Notes: generated from the letters alone by a model not told the origin. Counted from the first letter of the stretch, positions 46,676 through 57,439 are shown. The stretch: 64,000 nt of DNA from Rattus norvegicus (GCF_036323735.1 NC_086024.1:135311053-135375052), one strand, 5' to 3'. Numbers and translations: made by a program.

Positions 46676-46818
46676 CTGTGGAGGAGGGGAAAGAGGGGGA
46701 GGAGGAAGAGGAAGGGGAGGAGAGGGAAGAGGGGGGAAAAGGAGGAGGAGGGGGAAGAGGGGGAAGAGGAGGAAGAAGAGAAGGAGGAGTAGAAGGAGGA
46801 GGAGGAGGAGGAAGAGCC
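46676..46818. repeat. 140-bp polypurine (GGA)n tract
   Basis: Almost pure G/A on the + strand, with GGAGGAGGAGG and GGGGGA runs. It has potential for triplex or quadruplex structure. Open frames of Glu/Gly or Pro/Leu here are artefacts. Confidence 0.95.
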
Positions 46819-47334
46819 TGCCCACCTCCTTTCAGTGCCACTTGGAGGTCCTGGCTAGCACAGACACAGCAGTGTGCCAGGGCTCGCACATTGAAGGAAG
46901 TATTTACAGGAACAGGGTCAGACTCCACAGCCAAACAGGGTAGCCAGTTACAGGTTGCTTTTTTTTTTTTTCTGTATTGCAACACCAATCTAAAATTAAT
47001 CTTTTGCGGGAATATCATCTCATAGTAACATCAGAGCACAGCAAATCCCAAAAAAACTGCCCCCCAATACTGTTTAGCACATTTTAACTAGAAATTATCT
47101 GACCATGTTAAAAGGAGAACCTGAGTAATTAGAGAGTAGTTTGTTCCTCTGTATCGGGATACTCCATATAGATAGGAAACTCACACAGTTCTCCAACCTG
47201 TGTGGTGCAAGTAAAGGTTCATAACAGTCCGCCCGTGAAGGAAGACAAGATGGAGGATTCTTAACAACAGTGGTGGTACAGTGAAGGGCAGTGCTCGCAG
47301 AAGATAGCCCTAGCTATACAGATACCAGGACCCA

Positions 47335-47412
47335 TGTAGCCCAGGCTGGCCTCAGACTGTTCTCCTGCCTCTGCCTCCTTGATGCTGAGATTGCAGGCGT
47401 GTACTACCTTAC
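47335..47412 (-). mobile_element. B1-type SINE fragment, antisense
   Basis: CATGTAGCCCAGGCTGGCCT, then GCCTCTGCCTCCTTGATGCT and TTGCAGGCGTGTACTACC. Confidence 0.75.
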
Positions 47413-47464
47413 TAGTTAGACGTAGTCATTAAAAAGATTCATGGGTTGTTCTTTTAAAAAACAT

Positions 47465-47560
47465 ATAGAAAGCTAGAGAGGCAGACTAGTTAAGACCACT
47501 TGTTCTTGAGAGGACCTGGATTCAGTTAATACCACGCAGTGACCGTTGGGCCAGCCCTGA
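47465..47560 (+). mobile_element. B2/B3-type SINE, 5' half
   Basis: GAAAGCTAGAGAGGCAGACT, AGTTAAGACCACTTGTTCTT, GGACCTGGATTCAGTTAATA. The matching 3' half lies about 1 kb further right at 48585-48720. Confidence 0.6.
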
Positions 47561-47692
47561 CAGGGTCAAGGACTGAGGTGAGACACAGCACTGGACAAAG
47601 GACAAAGGCTAATGACCTCTGGCCTTTAACTCTCTCTTACTGTTTTCTGGGGGCCACAAGCTGATGGCTTCTGGCAATTTCACAAAGACCTG

Positions 47693-47694
<2 letters not shown>

Positions 47695-47760
<66 letters not shown>
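47695..47760. repeat. (CAGG)n(CA)n compound microsatellite
   Basis: About eight CAGG units are followed by about 30 bp of CA, then CACT and CTAT units to about 47825. Confidence 0.95.
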
Positions 47761-47766
<6 letters not shown>

Positions 47767-47839
47767 CACACTCAAACACTCGCTCCCTCTCTCTATCTCC
47801 ATCTCTATCTCTATTTCTATCTCTCTTACTTGGTGGATG

Positions 47840-48580
47840 GAGCAGAGCCCAAAGAGCCACACTTTATTTTTTCTTTCAGCCTTTTTATACCTTCTCAGAC
47901 AAAAGTTCTTTATAAAGTTACCTCACAGATGAAATGTTACACAGAAGGGGAGTCGCAGAAGGATGTAGATACTGAGTTCAAGGCAGCGTTTCATTCTGTA
48001 AGCTCATTATAAGTTCAGAGCAACAGTTTCACATGACCTGGCTTTACCATAATGCACACCTGTGGCCTCCTCCTTGAACCTGACCTAGAATGAGTGTTTT
48101 TTCTTGTTCACAAATATGTCCCAAGCCTCTTTCTTTTCTTATTCTTAATTCTAACTTTATTACATCTTTCTAGCAAAACAACTAAACCATGTCCTTAAAA
48201 CTTTCTTCCTAAAATTATATGAATCAAATCAGGAATTCTATAAGTCATTAATTCATCTGAACAGCATAAATCAACATCTTCATGTTGATCTGTAGGAAAT
48301 TTGCCCAAAAGCATAGGCTATCTCTGAGGAAGTAATCTCACAAACCAGGCTGTAGGCAGTGAGGGTCCCCTGGCGTCCACTCACACTAAGCCACACATGT
48401 GAGGAGTGTGGCAGTCACAAACATGAGAAAACACAGCAGTAGCAAGAAGCAATCAGTCCTGGGTGAAGTCTCTGAGACTGTGCCTCACCAGAGCTCCCCC
48501 ATTGCAGCTCAGCAGGATGGTGGCCGTCTCCAGGAAGCTCACGTGCCCACTGTATCTCTTCCTGAGTGACATCCACCAGT
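47840..48580 (-). mobile_element. Probable ERV LTR-type insertion, family uncertain
   Basis: ACTTTATTTTTTCTTTCAGC is the reverse of a polyadenylation-type region. It is followed by TTTTTATACC (TATA-like in reverse) and long A/T-rich DNA, and the block sits between the two halves of a B3 element. It resembles the start of the block at 60870-60930. Assignment is by inference. Confidence 0.4.
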
Positions 48581-48584
48581 GACC

Positions 48585-48720
48585 CAGTCTCTGGAACTCT
48601 GGTTCCAGAGAATTATTCATCTTCTTCTGCCCTCAGAGGATACCATACACAAGGCGAACAGACATACATGCAAGAAAAACACCTATACAACATAAAATAA
48701 AAATAAATCTTCAAAGAAAA
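48585..48720 (+). mobile_element. B3-type SINE, 3' half
   Basis: AACTCTGGTTCCAGAGAATT, TTCTTCTGCCCTCAGAGGAT, then CAGACATACATGCAAGAAAA and AAATAAAAATAAATCTTC. Confidence 0.8.
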
Positions 48721-48726
48721 AACCCA

Positions 48727-48870
48727 CAAAGTACTAGGTGTGGTGGCACACATCCTTAATCCCAGCACTCAGGAGGCAAAGGCAGGAATCTGTGAGTTCA
48801 TGACTAACCTGGTCTATATGGCAAGATCCCAGCCAACTGGAGTTAAATGGTGACACCATACCTGACCAGA
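48727..48870 (+). mobile_element. B1-type SINE
   Basis: TACTAGGTGTGGTGGCACAC, CCTTAATCCCAGCACTCAGG, AACCTGGTCTATATGGCAAG. Confidence 0.85.
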
Positions 48871-48929
48871 GATCCTTTTAGCCAAAACTTGTCATGTAGA
48901 GGAATGGTGGCTTTGGTTTGTTGTGTGTT

Positions 48930-48972
48930 TTGTGTGTGTATGTGTGTGCATGCATGTCCTTGTGCATGTGTG
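48930..48972. repeat. TG-rich simple repeat
   Basis: TGTGTGTGTATGTGTGTGCA and similar. Confidence 0.8.
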
Positions 48973-49841
48973 GGTAATTTACCAATTAGGCTGGCTCCCT
49001 TCAGTTTTTTCAGAGTTCACAGAATGCTTCTTAGCACAGAGAGGCAATTGAGTCTCTTGGCTAATACGTCACACATCCCATGATTTGGGTTAAAAATCTG
49101 TACCTAGAATTGTTGGTCAGTTCTGTAATTGAAGCGTACATTGTAAGTTCATCTGTGCTATTGGCTGTTACATTAGTGACTACTCAGAACTCAACAGTCT
49201 GCAGTGTTCTTCACTGGCCCACAGTGGTCTTATTTTGTGGCCCAGAGTGGCCTGGAACCTATTCTGTAGCAGCAGTCTGACTTGCATGTGAAGTAATCTC
49301 CCTGCTTCACACACAGCACACAGTGGAGGTGTGTGCTCCAGCTGTCCTGATGGTCAGCAAGTGTGAGCGCTGGGCAGTGAAGACCGCAGGCTTCTGTGAG
49401 TCCTGAGTAGCCAACAGGGTTCTGAGGGTGAGCCCCAGCTCCCTTGTTTCTGAGGCCCAGGGCTGGTGTCTTTGTTCCGTTCCTTCTCCACAGACTCTGT
49501 ATGAGTGTGTCTGTAGGCTTCACGCCTTAGCGTCATCAAGGACTCAGCCCAAAGCAAGTGTGGATCGCTTCACATTCATAGGCAATTGATGAAAGCAAGG
49601 CGTGCTGAAGTTACTAATGCACAAGGTGTTTGAGAGCAGCGCGTCTGGGCAGCATGAAGCATGGGCCTCTGGCCTCTCTAGCCTCTTGTGCTGTCCTATC
49701 AGCACAGCAGAACAGGGGAATTAAAACAGCACACTGATCAAGAAGCCCTACGTTAACTCATATTGTTAAGACGTGCAGATGTCTGACAGGAAGTACATTA
49801 CTTTAGCTTTGCAACCCTATATTTCATTGCTATTTTTTTAA

Positions 49842-50018
49842 TAAAGATTTTTTAGATTACTTTGTTATTTTATGTGTTTGGGTGCTTTGCCTGCATAGTA
49901 TACACGCACCACATGCATGCCTTGTGTCCTCCAGAGGTCAGAAGCTACCATATGTATGCTGGGAGTCTTATTCAAGAGCAACAAGTACCTACAACCACTG
50001 AGCTAAACCTCCAACCCC
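49842..50018 (-). mobile_element. B3-type SINE, antisense
   Basis: GGTGCTTTGCCTGCATAGTA, TCCTCCAGAGGTCAGAAGCT, ending CCACTGAGCTAAACCTCCAA. Confidence 0.85.
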
Positions 50019-50027
50019 TATTTTAAT

Positions 50028-50170
50028 TATATTTTTAAGACACGGCTCATTGTGTAGCCCTCACTGCTCAGAACTTACTATGTAGCCCAAGCTAGAACTA
50101 GAACTCAAGGATCTACCTGCCCCTGCCCTCCAAGTGCTGGGATGAAAGGCATGTGCCACCACTGCCCAGC
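50028..50170 (-). mobile_element. B1-type SINE, antisense
   Basis: ACTTACTATGTAGCCCAAGC, then GGATCTACCTGCCCCTGCCC and CAAGTGCTGGGATGAAAGGC. Confidence 0.85.
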
Positions 50171-50904
50171 TAAACTGTGGGCTTCTTGGTTCTCTGTACT
50201 GCTAAGAAAATAAACAAAGCACAGCCAGAGTCTGGATAGTCAGGTTGTGTCAACTATAAGCTTAGTTAAGGCATCCTGGCAATGTGGAATGTGAATAAAT
50301 ATTCCCGAGGGTCAGAGGCTAGGAGGAGGATATAACTCAGGAAACACACCCTTTCCACAGAAAGCGTTGGGTTGAGATGGACACGGGCTCTGTGTGTTGT
50401 GATGGTATGATACGGTGGTGGCTCTCTTGTCCCAGCCTCCTCACCCTGCTTCAGTGTTTGCTGTCTCTGTGTGACCATGGAATTCATGTACCAGTGCCTG
50501 TTCTCTCTAAGCTTAGCCACTAGGGATTCAGATAAGTAAAAGCTGTCATCAGAAGGCACCTGCCCTCCTGGCATCATGGGAAGTGGAGATGCTTAGCAAA
50601 CTAGCTGCCTGTTTACTGTAGGTGCTGGATGACTGGCTCAGCCAGGAAGTAAGGAAGGGCCTTGTAGAGCAGCGGATCAGAAAGCTGGCAGTGGGAGCTC
50701 CAAGGAAGGCCATGAGCTGAAGGGAGCAGAGCAGCACCTAGTCAGGGATGCCTGCTGGGGAGGCTCATCTGGGAAGGTGCTCTCAGGACGACTCAACGCT
50801 CACCAGAAGAATAATTCATGCAAGTTCACATTTGAAATTAAACCAGAGGGGTTTAAAAAGAAAAAAGTTAATGTTTTTATGGATCATTTTAAAAAGGTAA
50901 TGAA

Positions 50905-51155
50905 TTACAGGCTGACACCTGTGTGCTCTGCACTTGAGAAACAAAGGCAGAAGGGCCACTGCAATTTTGAGGTTAGCCTGATCTACATCGAGTTCTTTCT
51001 TTTTTTTTTTTTTTTTTTTTTCGGAGCTGGGGACCGAACCCAGGGCCTTGCGCTTGCTAGGCAAGCACTCTACCACTGAGCTAAATCCCCAACTCCCTAC
51101 ATCGAGTTCTAAGCCAGCCATGGCTATATACCAAGAACCTGCCTTAACCCAAGGC
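50905..51155 (+). mobile_element. B1-type SINE split by an ID element
   Basis: The left part is 50905-50996 (ACACCTGTGTGCTCTGCACT, GAGGTTAGCCTGATCTACAT). The right part resumes at 51097 (CTACATCGAGTTCTAAGCCA). The ID insertion at 50997-51096 lies between. Confidence 0.75.
50997..51096 (-). mobile_element. ID element, antisense, inserted in a B1
   Basis: CTACATCGAGTTCT at 50983-50996 is repeated at 51097-51110, flanking the T-tail and ID core. Confidence 0.97.
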
Positions 51156-51159
51156 TATA

Positions 51160-52100
51160 GGAAGATGTAGACTCAAAAGAGGACCTTAGAGAGCATTGTG
51201 GACATCTTACCAGAATTTAACAAGTGAGTTAAGGGGTCAATCCGCATGTGACTCTGAAACAGATGAGTTGCAGGCATATTTTATCCTACAGTAATCCAGT
51301 GGTCTCCTGCACTTAAGTGATGGCTTGGCTCTCGAATAGTCTCATAGTTCCGTTTGCTAACAGGGAAATGCTGACTCGCAGAGGTGCACACGTGACCTAA
51401 GATACATGTCCTGCCTTTGATGTGCTCCATGCCTGATGCACTCCACCATCACCACCTCTGGTCTCTTCTTCAGCCCAGAGAAGCCATCAGCCTCACTCTG
51501 GTGGTTAAAGTTTTCTAAACTTCTCAGGGCTGTCCTGTGGAACTGAGTCCAGTTCAGCTTCATCGCCTGACAGTGTTTCTGCATCTCTGTTGTCTTATTA
51601 AAAATGAAGTGAAAGGGGTCAGTGTCTCAGTAAGTGCTCCCTGAAGAAGTTCCTGTTACGATCGCAGCAACTGCATCTCTGCCATCGTACGCATATCGAC
51701 CAGAGAGAGGGATGGAGGGGACTTGGAGAGAAATCAAGGCTGCCCTTACTGCAGGTCTCTGGGCAGATGCAGTTGCTGTGCTTGGGCAGCCAGAAGTCTC
51801 TCCCCATTCCATACCTGCCTCTGCCGTCACCGTCGCCCAGACCTGGTCTCCCTGTCTGCTGCTCTCTTTCCCCTTTCCCAGCCTGGGGCCTGGCATGTGA
51901 GTGTCGCTGCCCAGAAATTATCTGTCCTTGAGCGCCTTCAGAAGGGTTGGTTGTGACTGGTGCTGTCAATCATGCCACGCCTGTGATGTCGACAGCCATG
52001 GGGCACACACGCCCTCTGCACTGTTGAGCGGGTATTTAACACTTTCACCTCACCAGTCCCTTTCCTTGCACTCTTCTTAATCCACAATAAAATGGGAGGC
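51160..52100. other. Intronic stretch without recognised features
   Basis: No exon or transposon recognised. Overlapping frames of 77-116 codons near 51620-51970 lie on both strands and have no recognisable domain. Confidence 0.5.
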
Positions 52101-52118
52101 TAAGAGTGTCTCTCCTGG

Positions 52119-52208
52119 GGTTGGGGATTTAGCTCAGTGGTAGAGCGCTTGCCTAGGAAGCGCAAGGCCCTGGGTTCGGTCCCCAGCTCCGAAAAAAGAA
52201 AAAGAACC

Positions 52209-52235
<27 letters not shown>
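52119..52235 (+). mobile_element. ID element, sense, ending 52 bp before exon 2
   Basis: A complete ID core (GGTTGGGGATTTAGCTCAGT through CGGTCCCCAGCTCCG) is followed by an A-tail of about 45 nt. It is flanked by AGAGTGTCTCTCCTGG at 52103-52118 and 52236-52251. The tRNA-like A and B boxes are intact and the tail is long, so it is young. Confidence 0.98.
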
Positions 52236-52239
<4 letters not shown>

Positions 52240-52275
52240 TGTCTCTCCTGGCTCTGTGGGTTAAGCATCATCGTG

Positions 52276-52303
52276 ACTGACAGCCCTCGCTCTCCCCTTT
52301 CAG
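52276..52303 (+). promoter_or_regulatory. Exon 2 branch point and acceptor
   Basis: The branch-like CTGAC has its adenine at 52280. A pyrimidine-rich CTCGCTCTCCCCTTT follows, then CAG at 52301-52303. Confidence 0.75.
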
Positions 52304-52503
52304 ATGTTCCTCCTGCAGATCAAGAGAAGCTTTTTATCCAGAAGCTACGTCAGTGTTGTGTCCTCTTTGACTTTGTTTCTGACCCACTGAGTGACCTGAA
52401 GTGGAAGGAGGTAAAGCGAGCTGCACTCAGTGAGATGGTGGAATATATCACACACAACCGGAACGTAATCACGGAGCCCATTTACCCCGAGGCCGTCCAC
52501 ATG
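52304..52503 (+). CDS. Ppp2r5c: Ppp2r5c second coding exon (B56-gamma, residues 32-98)
   Basis: This internal exon encodes residues 32-98, starting DVPPADQEKLFIQKLRQCCV and ending ...YPEAVHM. It opens the conserved B56 core shared by all B56 paralogues and should form the first HEAT-type helices. The region contains LFDFVSDPLSDLKWKEVKRA, a family signature. It is 200 nt long and ends in phase 0 with CATG|GTGAGT. The acceptor is a good pyrimidine tract ending TTTCAG, with a plausible branch adenine at 52280 (context CTGAC), 24 nt before the exon. Together with the 94 nt of exon 1 it gives exactly 98 codons with no stop. Reading past the donor gives unrelated residues until a stop at 52624-52626, as expected for intron. 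The protein is about 500 residues long, so most of the gene lies to the right of the window. No frameshift or damage is seen. Confidence 0.98.
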
Positions 52504-53575
52504 GTGAGTGAGCTGCGGGAGGGCGCCCTTCCCCTCCCCCAAGACGGGACGGCTGGCTTTGTGTCTGCTACGTTGTTGTCTCTCATTCTTTGCCTTGACT
52601 TCTTAAGCAATGCAGCCTTACTGTAGGTCCCCTCGTGTAACTCAGAAGTAAGTGTCCTGCCCACCGTGTGCCCTCAGCAAAGAGCAGATGCCCAGGCCAG
52701 TGCCCAGGGCAGTGACACCCGCCCGGGGTAGCGGCAGCCTTTGCTCCCTCCTTAACTCCAGCTCAAAAGCTGTGGAAGTCCGCCCCATCCAGAACTGTAA
52801 GGAACTGTCCTGTCTTCACAGCTTTCAGTTTGTTCTTGGCCTTCATAGTCAGTCCTCCTGGAACTTCCTCAGTGGCTTCCATCAGGAGTATAGCTTCATT
52901 TTCTTCTGCTTATCAAGTCTGTTCTTACATCAGATACTAAGATCCATCCCCTCCACTCATTAGGATGAATGTGTTGAACCTGACTTCCTTTTAGAACGGA
53001 ACCTCTCTCTTAGTACCTATTAAATTTGTTAATAGGTCAGTTGTACTATGGAATTTTCCTGTTTCGAAGCAGTCTTGGCAACCAGTATTGCCTAATTTAT
53101 AGGAAGAACCTGCCTTGTTTGCATCAAATGCCTACCCTTCAGCCAAGTGCGCTCTAGACTGCTTGACTGGGTTTCTCTTGTCTTTCCTGGAGCACCTGGG
53201 ATGCTCTAGAGACTTCTTCCATGGGTTGGGCATTGCTCCTACTCCTGTTCCCGAGCCAGAGTCTCTGTCTCTGTTGCGACTTTGTCCCCTCTCCTGCACA
53301 TCATGCACTCCCTGAGCAGGTGGGCAGGTGGCTCCCAGAAGAATTTGACACAGTTTTCTGACTTTTCACGGTGGACTGGGCACTTTTAGGGGAGAAAGAA
53401 CAGATTCTGACGAAGGTGAGACAGGTACTTGGTTGGCATGAAAATTGCATGATTCAGACGATGCTGACCCTCGGGGGAAAGCAGGCTGGGGCTGCAGGGC
53501 TGAGGGGGTGACTTCTGCTCCTGTCCATGTGCACGAGAGATCAGAGAGTAGAGTCACAGACTATCAAGCTGTCAG

Positions 53576-53607
53576 ATGTCGTGTGTATGTGTGTGTCTGT
53601 GCGTGTC

Positions 53608-53643
<36 letters not shown>

Positions 53644-53725
53644 TGCGCGTGTGTCTGTCTGTGTGTGTCTTGTGTATGTGTGTCTGTCTGTGTCTGTGTC
53701 CGCGTCTGTGTGTATGCACATGTGT
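53576..53725. repeat. GT/CTGT-rich microsatellite
   Basis: (GT)n of about 35 bp flanked by TGTCTGTCTGTG-type variants. Open frames here are artefacts. Confidence 0.95.
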
Positions 53726-53729
53726 ATCT

Positions 53730-54610
53730 GCCCTGACCTCCTGTTTGTCTGGTGATCTCTGAGGAGAATAGGAGCAAGCAGAGATTGGGTTCTTGTATGA
53801 ACTGATAGTATGTTCATTACTTCCCCTGACACTGGGGAAGGTAACAGTGGCTGGTAGTCTGTCCACGGTATGACTTGTGCTCATCTTGGTGAATCAAGAA
53901 TCAAGAGAGCTCATTCAGCCTGTGCCCTTCCCAGGCCCACTTCCAGTGACCCATTTGTATCATCCTCACCTCCCACTTCAGAGCTCCCACTCCTTCCTGA
54001 GGAACTGGTGTTCAAACACATGACCACGGGGGACAGGTCAAGCCCAGAGTAACAGCAGCAACAATGAAAAGTGTGGTGAAGGCTGGGTGGGGCGGGAAGG
54101 CTCGGGGTGGGGTGGCAGTGTCGTGGCTGTCTGTAGTGTGGCACAGCAAGCACATGAGGGGTTCAGGGTCCTACCACAGCCTCCATCCCGGTGAGGCCTG
54201 CTTTGGGCCCATTCTGATGAGAGCTCAGCAGCCTCCAGCCCCAGCCAGTGGCCATGTTCACAGCACTTTGTCCATGTCTGATGGCCACCTGCTGCTGTTT
54301 CTTGTGTCTGGAGTAGATGTCATCTTGTTCCCAGTGACTTTAGAGACATTAATGTCTGCTAACTGAAGCGTTCACAGCAGTGTAGCTGCGTGAGCACCAC
54401 CTGTCTGCCGAGGATGCTGTGTGGCTCCTTAACGGCTGTTTACGTCGTCATGTCCTAAAGTTCACCTTACCTAAGGAATGACTCATACTTCATGACAAGC
54501 ATTTCCAGAGAGGGTGCTTCAGTCTCAGCCGTGTCATAGCCTACACTTCTCCTTCTCTGGACAAATAATCTTATCATAATAGTCTGTTATATAGATACAC
54601 TCTTTTTTGA
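53730..54610. other. Intronic stretch without recognised features
   Basis: Nothing recognised. Confidence 0.5.
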
Positions 54611-54611
54611 T

Positions 54612-54842
54612 ATTCTTTTAAAATTTTATTTTTATTTTTATGTATATGGATGTTTTGCCTGCATGTATGTCTGGGTACCATATATGTGACATATCTTCAA
54701 AGACCAGAAGAGGATGTCACATTCTCTGGGTCTAGAATGACCGATGGTGGTTATTGGCCATGTGGGTGCTGGGAATCAACCCTGAGTCTCCTGGAAAAGC
54801 AGCCAGTACTCTTAACCACTGAGTCCCCTTTGCCCAGCCATT
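54612..54842 (-). mobile_element. B3-type SINE, antisense
   Basis: GGATGTTTTGCCTGCATGTA, GACCAGAAGAGGATGTCACA, CTGGAAAAGCAGCCAGTACT, ending CTTAACCACTGAGTCCCC. Confidence 0.88.
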
Positions 54843-54884
54843 CGTAATCTGGTGAGGGTTAAGGTTATTTCTGGCCTTTTGGTT

Positions 54885-55022
54885 TGATGCAGTTTTGAGA
54901 CAAGGTTGCAGTAGATAGGCCTGGCTGCCCTGGAACTCTCTATGTAGACCAGGCTGGCCCAGAATTCACAGAGATCTACCTACCCGCTCCTGGCGTTGCA
55001 GGCGTGTACTGCCACACCAACT
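54885..55022 (-). mobile_element. B1-type SINE, antisense
   Basis: CTGCCCTGGAACTCTCTATG, TAGACCAGGCTGGCCCAGAA, TTGCAGGCGTGTACTGCCAC. Confidence 0.88.
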
Positions 55023-55854
55023 TGGATTTGGGTCTGCTAAGGCTGCTGTGGAGCAGCACTGGCACAGAGCAGCTCTCTGGAGTGTGACCTAGCAGCAGAG
55101 TGCTGTGAGCCTCACAGATGAGAACCGTCAGGCTGTTTCAGAATGGCTGCACTAGCTCATACTCCTGACTGGTGAAGTCTCCACACCCCCACAACCTTGT
55201 TGCCTATTTCTTTGGTTCCATTGTCCCGAGTGAGACCTAGTAACTCACTGTGGCACTGACTTGTGTTTATCTGGGCGTCTTTCCATTTGTGCTCTGTTCC
55301 ATATCCCACTACGAACCAGAGCCTTACAGACTGGCCAGTGTGCTCCTACCCGCACGCCCACAGAGAGAAACAGAACCCCAGGCTGACTGGAATAGTAGAA
55401 TAGGTCATTGGGGTTGCATCGAGACCTTCTAATGTTGTCAGATGAGCTATGGAAGACGGCTGTGGCCATTGCTTCGTGCCCAGGGGCCTTAAGCTGTTGC
55501 TCCAGAGAAGGTGTGCAGTGGAGTGGTACAGAATTTGCCATTGTTTGCATGGAAACTGTCTTCACCTAAAAATCTAATGTTTAAAAAAACCCTGATTCGG
55601 ACTTCAGTATTTAGCAGGCATTTTTCTTTTTGAGAGGGGGGGGGGGGATGAGATTATACTTTCCAGGAAACAGCTGATAGTATTTGTTGTGAACATGGGA
55701 ACTTGCAAGATTTGGGCTCAGCAGCATGGGGTAAGGTAAATCGTCAAGATCTGCAAAACCGCAAACGTATTTTCCAGAGTCGCTCACAGGGAATGATGTA
55801 TCCATGCTGAGTGTGTGGCCCACCTGGGTTTGACTGTCCCCGCACATGTCACCT

Positions 55855-56350
55855 GTAATAATGTTCAGGTCTCCAGAAGAGTAAAACTGATATGAAAATG
55901 AATGGATGTATACATAGAAAGGAGATTTATTAGAATGGCTCACAGGCTGTGGTCCAGCCCGTCTAGTGCTGGCTGTTTACCAATGGAAGGTCCAAGAATG
56001 CAGTAGCTGTTGAGGCCATAAGGGTGGATGACTTGGCTGGTCTTTGGTATATGCTGGCATTCCAGAGAAGTAGGCTCCAGTGCCTGTGAAGGAATGGACT
56101 TCACCACTGACACTGAGAGCAGGCAGGCACAGAGAGCAAGCTTCCTTTTCCCTGTCCTTATACAGGCTGCCATCAAAACGTGTGGCCCAGATTAAAGGTG
56201 GATCTTCCCACCTCAAAAGATCTAGAGTAGAGGTGTATCTTCTCTCCTCATAAGATCCAGATTTAAATTGGGTCTTTCCACTACAAATCATTTAATTAAG
56301 ATAAATATTCCCACAAGTGTCGCTAGCTGCTTAAATTTCAGTTAGTTCCA
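55855..56350 (-). mobile_element. MaLR/ERVL-like LTR, antisense
   Basis: Read on the minus strand it has a TATA-like TATAAGGACAGGG and a polyadenylation signal AATAAATC (plus strand GATTTATTAG at 55924). Diagnostic blocks are GGCTCACAGGCTGTGGTCCA, CAATGGAAGGTCCAAGAATG and TTCCCACCTCAAAAGATC. It resembles rodent MT/ORR1-type solo LTRs; the subfamily is not assigned. Confidence 0.65.
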
Positions 56351-56507
56351 TGTTTCAGCATGCCCACCTCTGTGCTTTGGGTTACAGTTTTACAGATGTT
56401 CTTCTCCAAGTTTCTGCCTTGACCATACAGGATGTAGGAAAGGTAGGTCAGGCACATATGCCCAGTTCAGCTTCCCTGTCACTGCGTTCCCTTAGCCTCC
56501 AGAGAAG

Positions 56508-56578
56508 AAACCTCAGGCATGCTCTCCCCCATGTTAATACCTAAACCTCAGGCATGCCCTGCCCCCATGTTAACACCT
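56508..56578 (+). repeat. 35-bp tandem duplication
   Basis: AAACCTCAGGCATGCTCTCC plus CCCATGTTAATACCT at 56508 recurs at 56543 with a few changes. Confidence 0.85.
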
Positions 56579-57430
56579 GATGGAGCCATGCCGTGTGCTA
56601 GTACGTGGACCCTCGAGTCTCACTAAAGTGTGCAGAGGCCAGAAATGCTTAGCAACTGCGTGTCCATCAACATCCACATTTTTAAGATTTAAGATAAAAA
56701 GAGCATGATTTAAACAGTTTTGTGGTGTATATGGATATAATTCCTCCTTTTTTATTTTATGAAGATATTGTTTTAAAGTTCCATGGGCCCATTCCACAAT
56801 ACCTTGTCCTTGAGGATTATAAGGAGTCCCAGTAATGTGGTAATAATAGATTGTCGACAGAACGTCTCAAACGCCTGACCGCAGTGGCCAGTTTCATTAT
56901 CTGCTTTAATCTGATGTGGACCAGCCAGCATAGAGAACAAGGTAGGCAGTAAGCAGTTACAATCTAAGTTGCCTCCCCTGTTCAAGCAGTTACAACAAGA
57001 AAGCCTAAGAAATGGGGTTGGGGATTTGGCTCAGTAGTAGAGCGCTTGCCTAGGAAGCGCAAGACCCTGGGTTCGGTCCCCAGCTCCGAAAAAAAGAACA
57101 AAAAAAAAAAAAAAAAAAAGAAAAGAAAGAAAGCCTAAGAAGGTGTCAATAGTTACATGTACACTTGTTAAGTTTCCAAAGTCAGAAATATGAGTAACAT
57201 CCATTTGCCATAACTGATCAGGCGTGAGTCCTTGAGGATAAACACCATTATGTGGGAAAGGAAGAAATGGAGGACAAGTCTTTACAATTTGACGTGCACA
57301 TTGTCTAGAAACACCAAATTGTTGTTCCGAGCTGTTACTCTTGTGACGATGTAAAGAATGAGATTGTTTGGCCGATTGTTCTCTGTATGGCCGATAATCT
57401 GCCTCGCACACAATCTGTGTGGCCTCACTC
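56570..57430 (-). pseudogene. Betaretroviral integrase remnant
   Basis: The N-terminal zinc-finger region is partly kept (HRHKSN, then CARQIVKTC). The core has LTPDQLWQMDVTHI with the first catalytic Asp, then KADNETGHCGQAFETFC with the second. MEWAHGTLKQYLHKIKK has the Glu. The frame is cut by an ID element at 57012-57126 and by frameshifts, so the pieces are out of register. It cannot encode a working integrase. Confidence 0.85.
57012..57126 (+). mobile_element. ID element inside the ERV integrase
   Basis: Sense ID core with an A-tail, flanked by AAGAAAGCCTAAGAA at 56997-57011 and 57127-57141. Confidence 0.97.
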
Positions 57431-57439
57431 AGGGGTCTG

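Larger units (their letters stand above)
13251..52303 (+). other. Ppp2r5c intron 1
   Basis: The intron is bounded by GTGAGT at 13251 and TTTCAG ending at 52303, about 39 kb. It is dominated by rodent SINEs, LTR-like and L1 relics and simple repeats, listed separately. No further coding exon or convincing antisense gene was recognised inside it. Confidence 0.9.

Noticed and set aside
46500..47025. Glu/Gly-rich and Pro/Leu-rich frames
   Set aside because: Caused by the (GGA)n tract.
52119..52195. Possible functional tRNA-Ala gene
   Set aside because: The sequence is the ID SINE core with A-tail and target duplication; it does not form a full tRNA.
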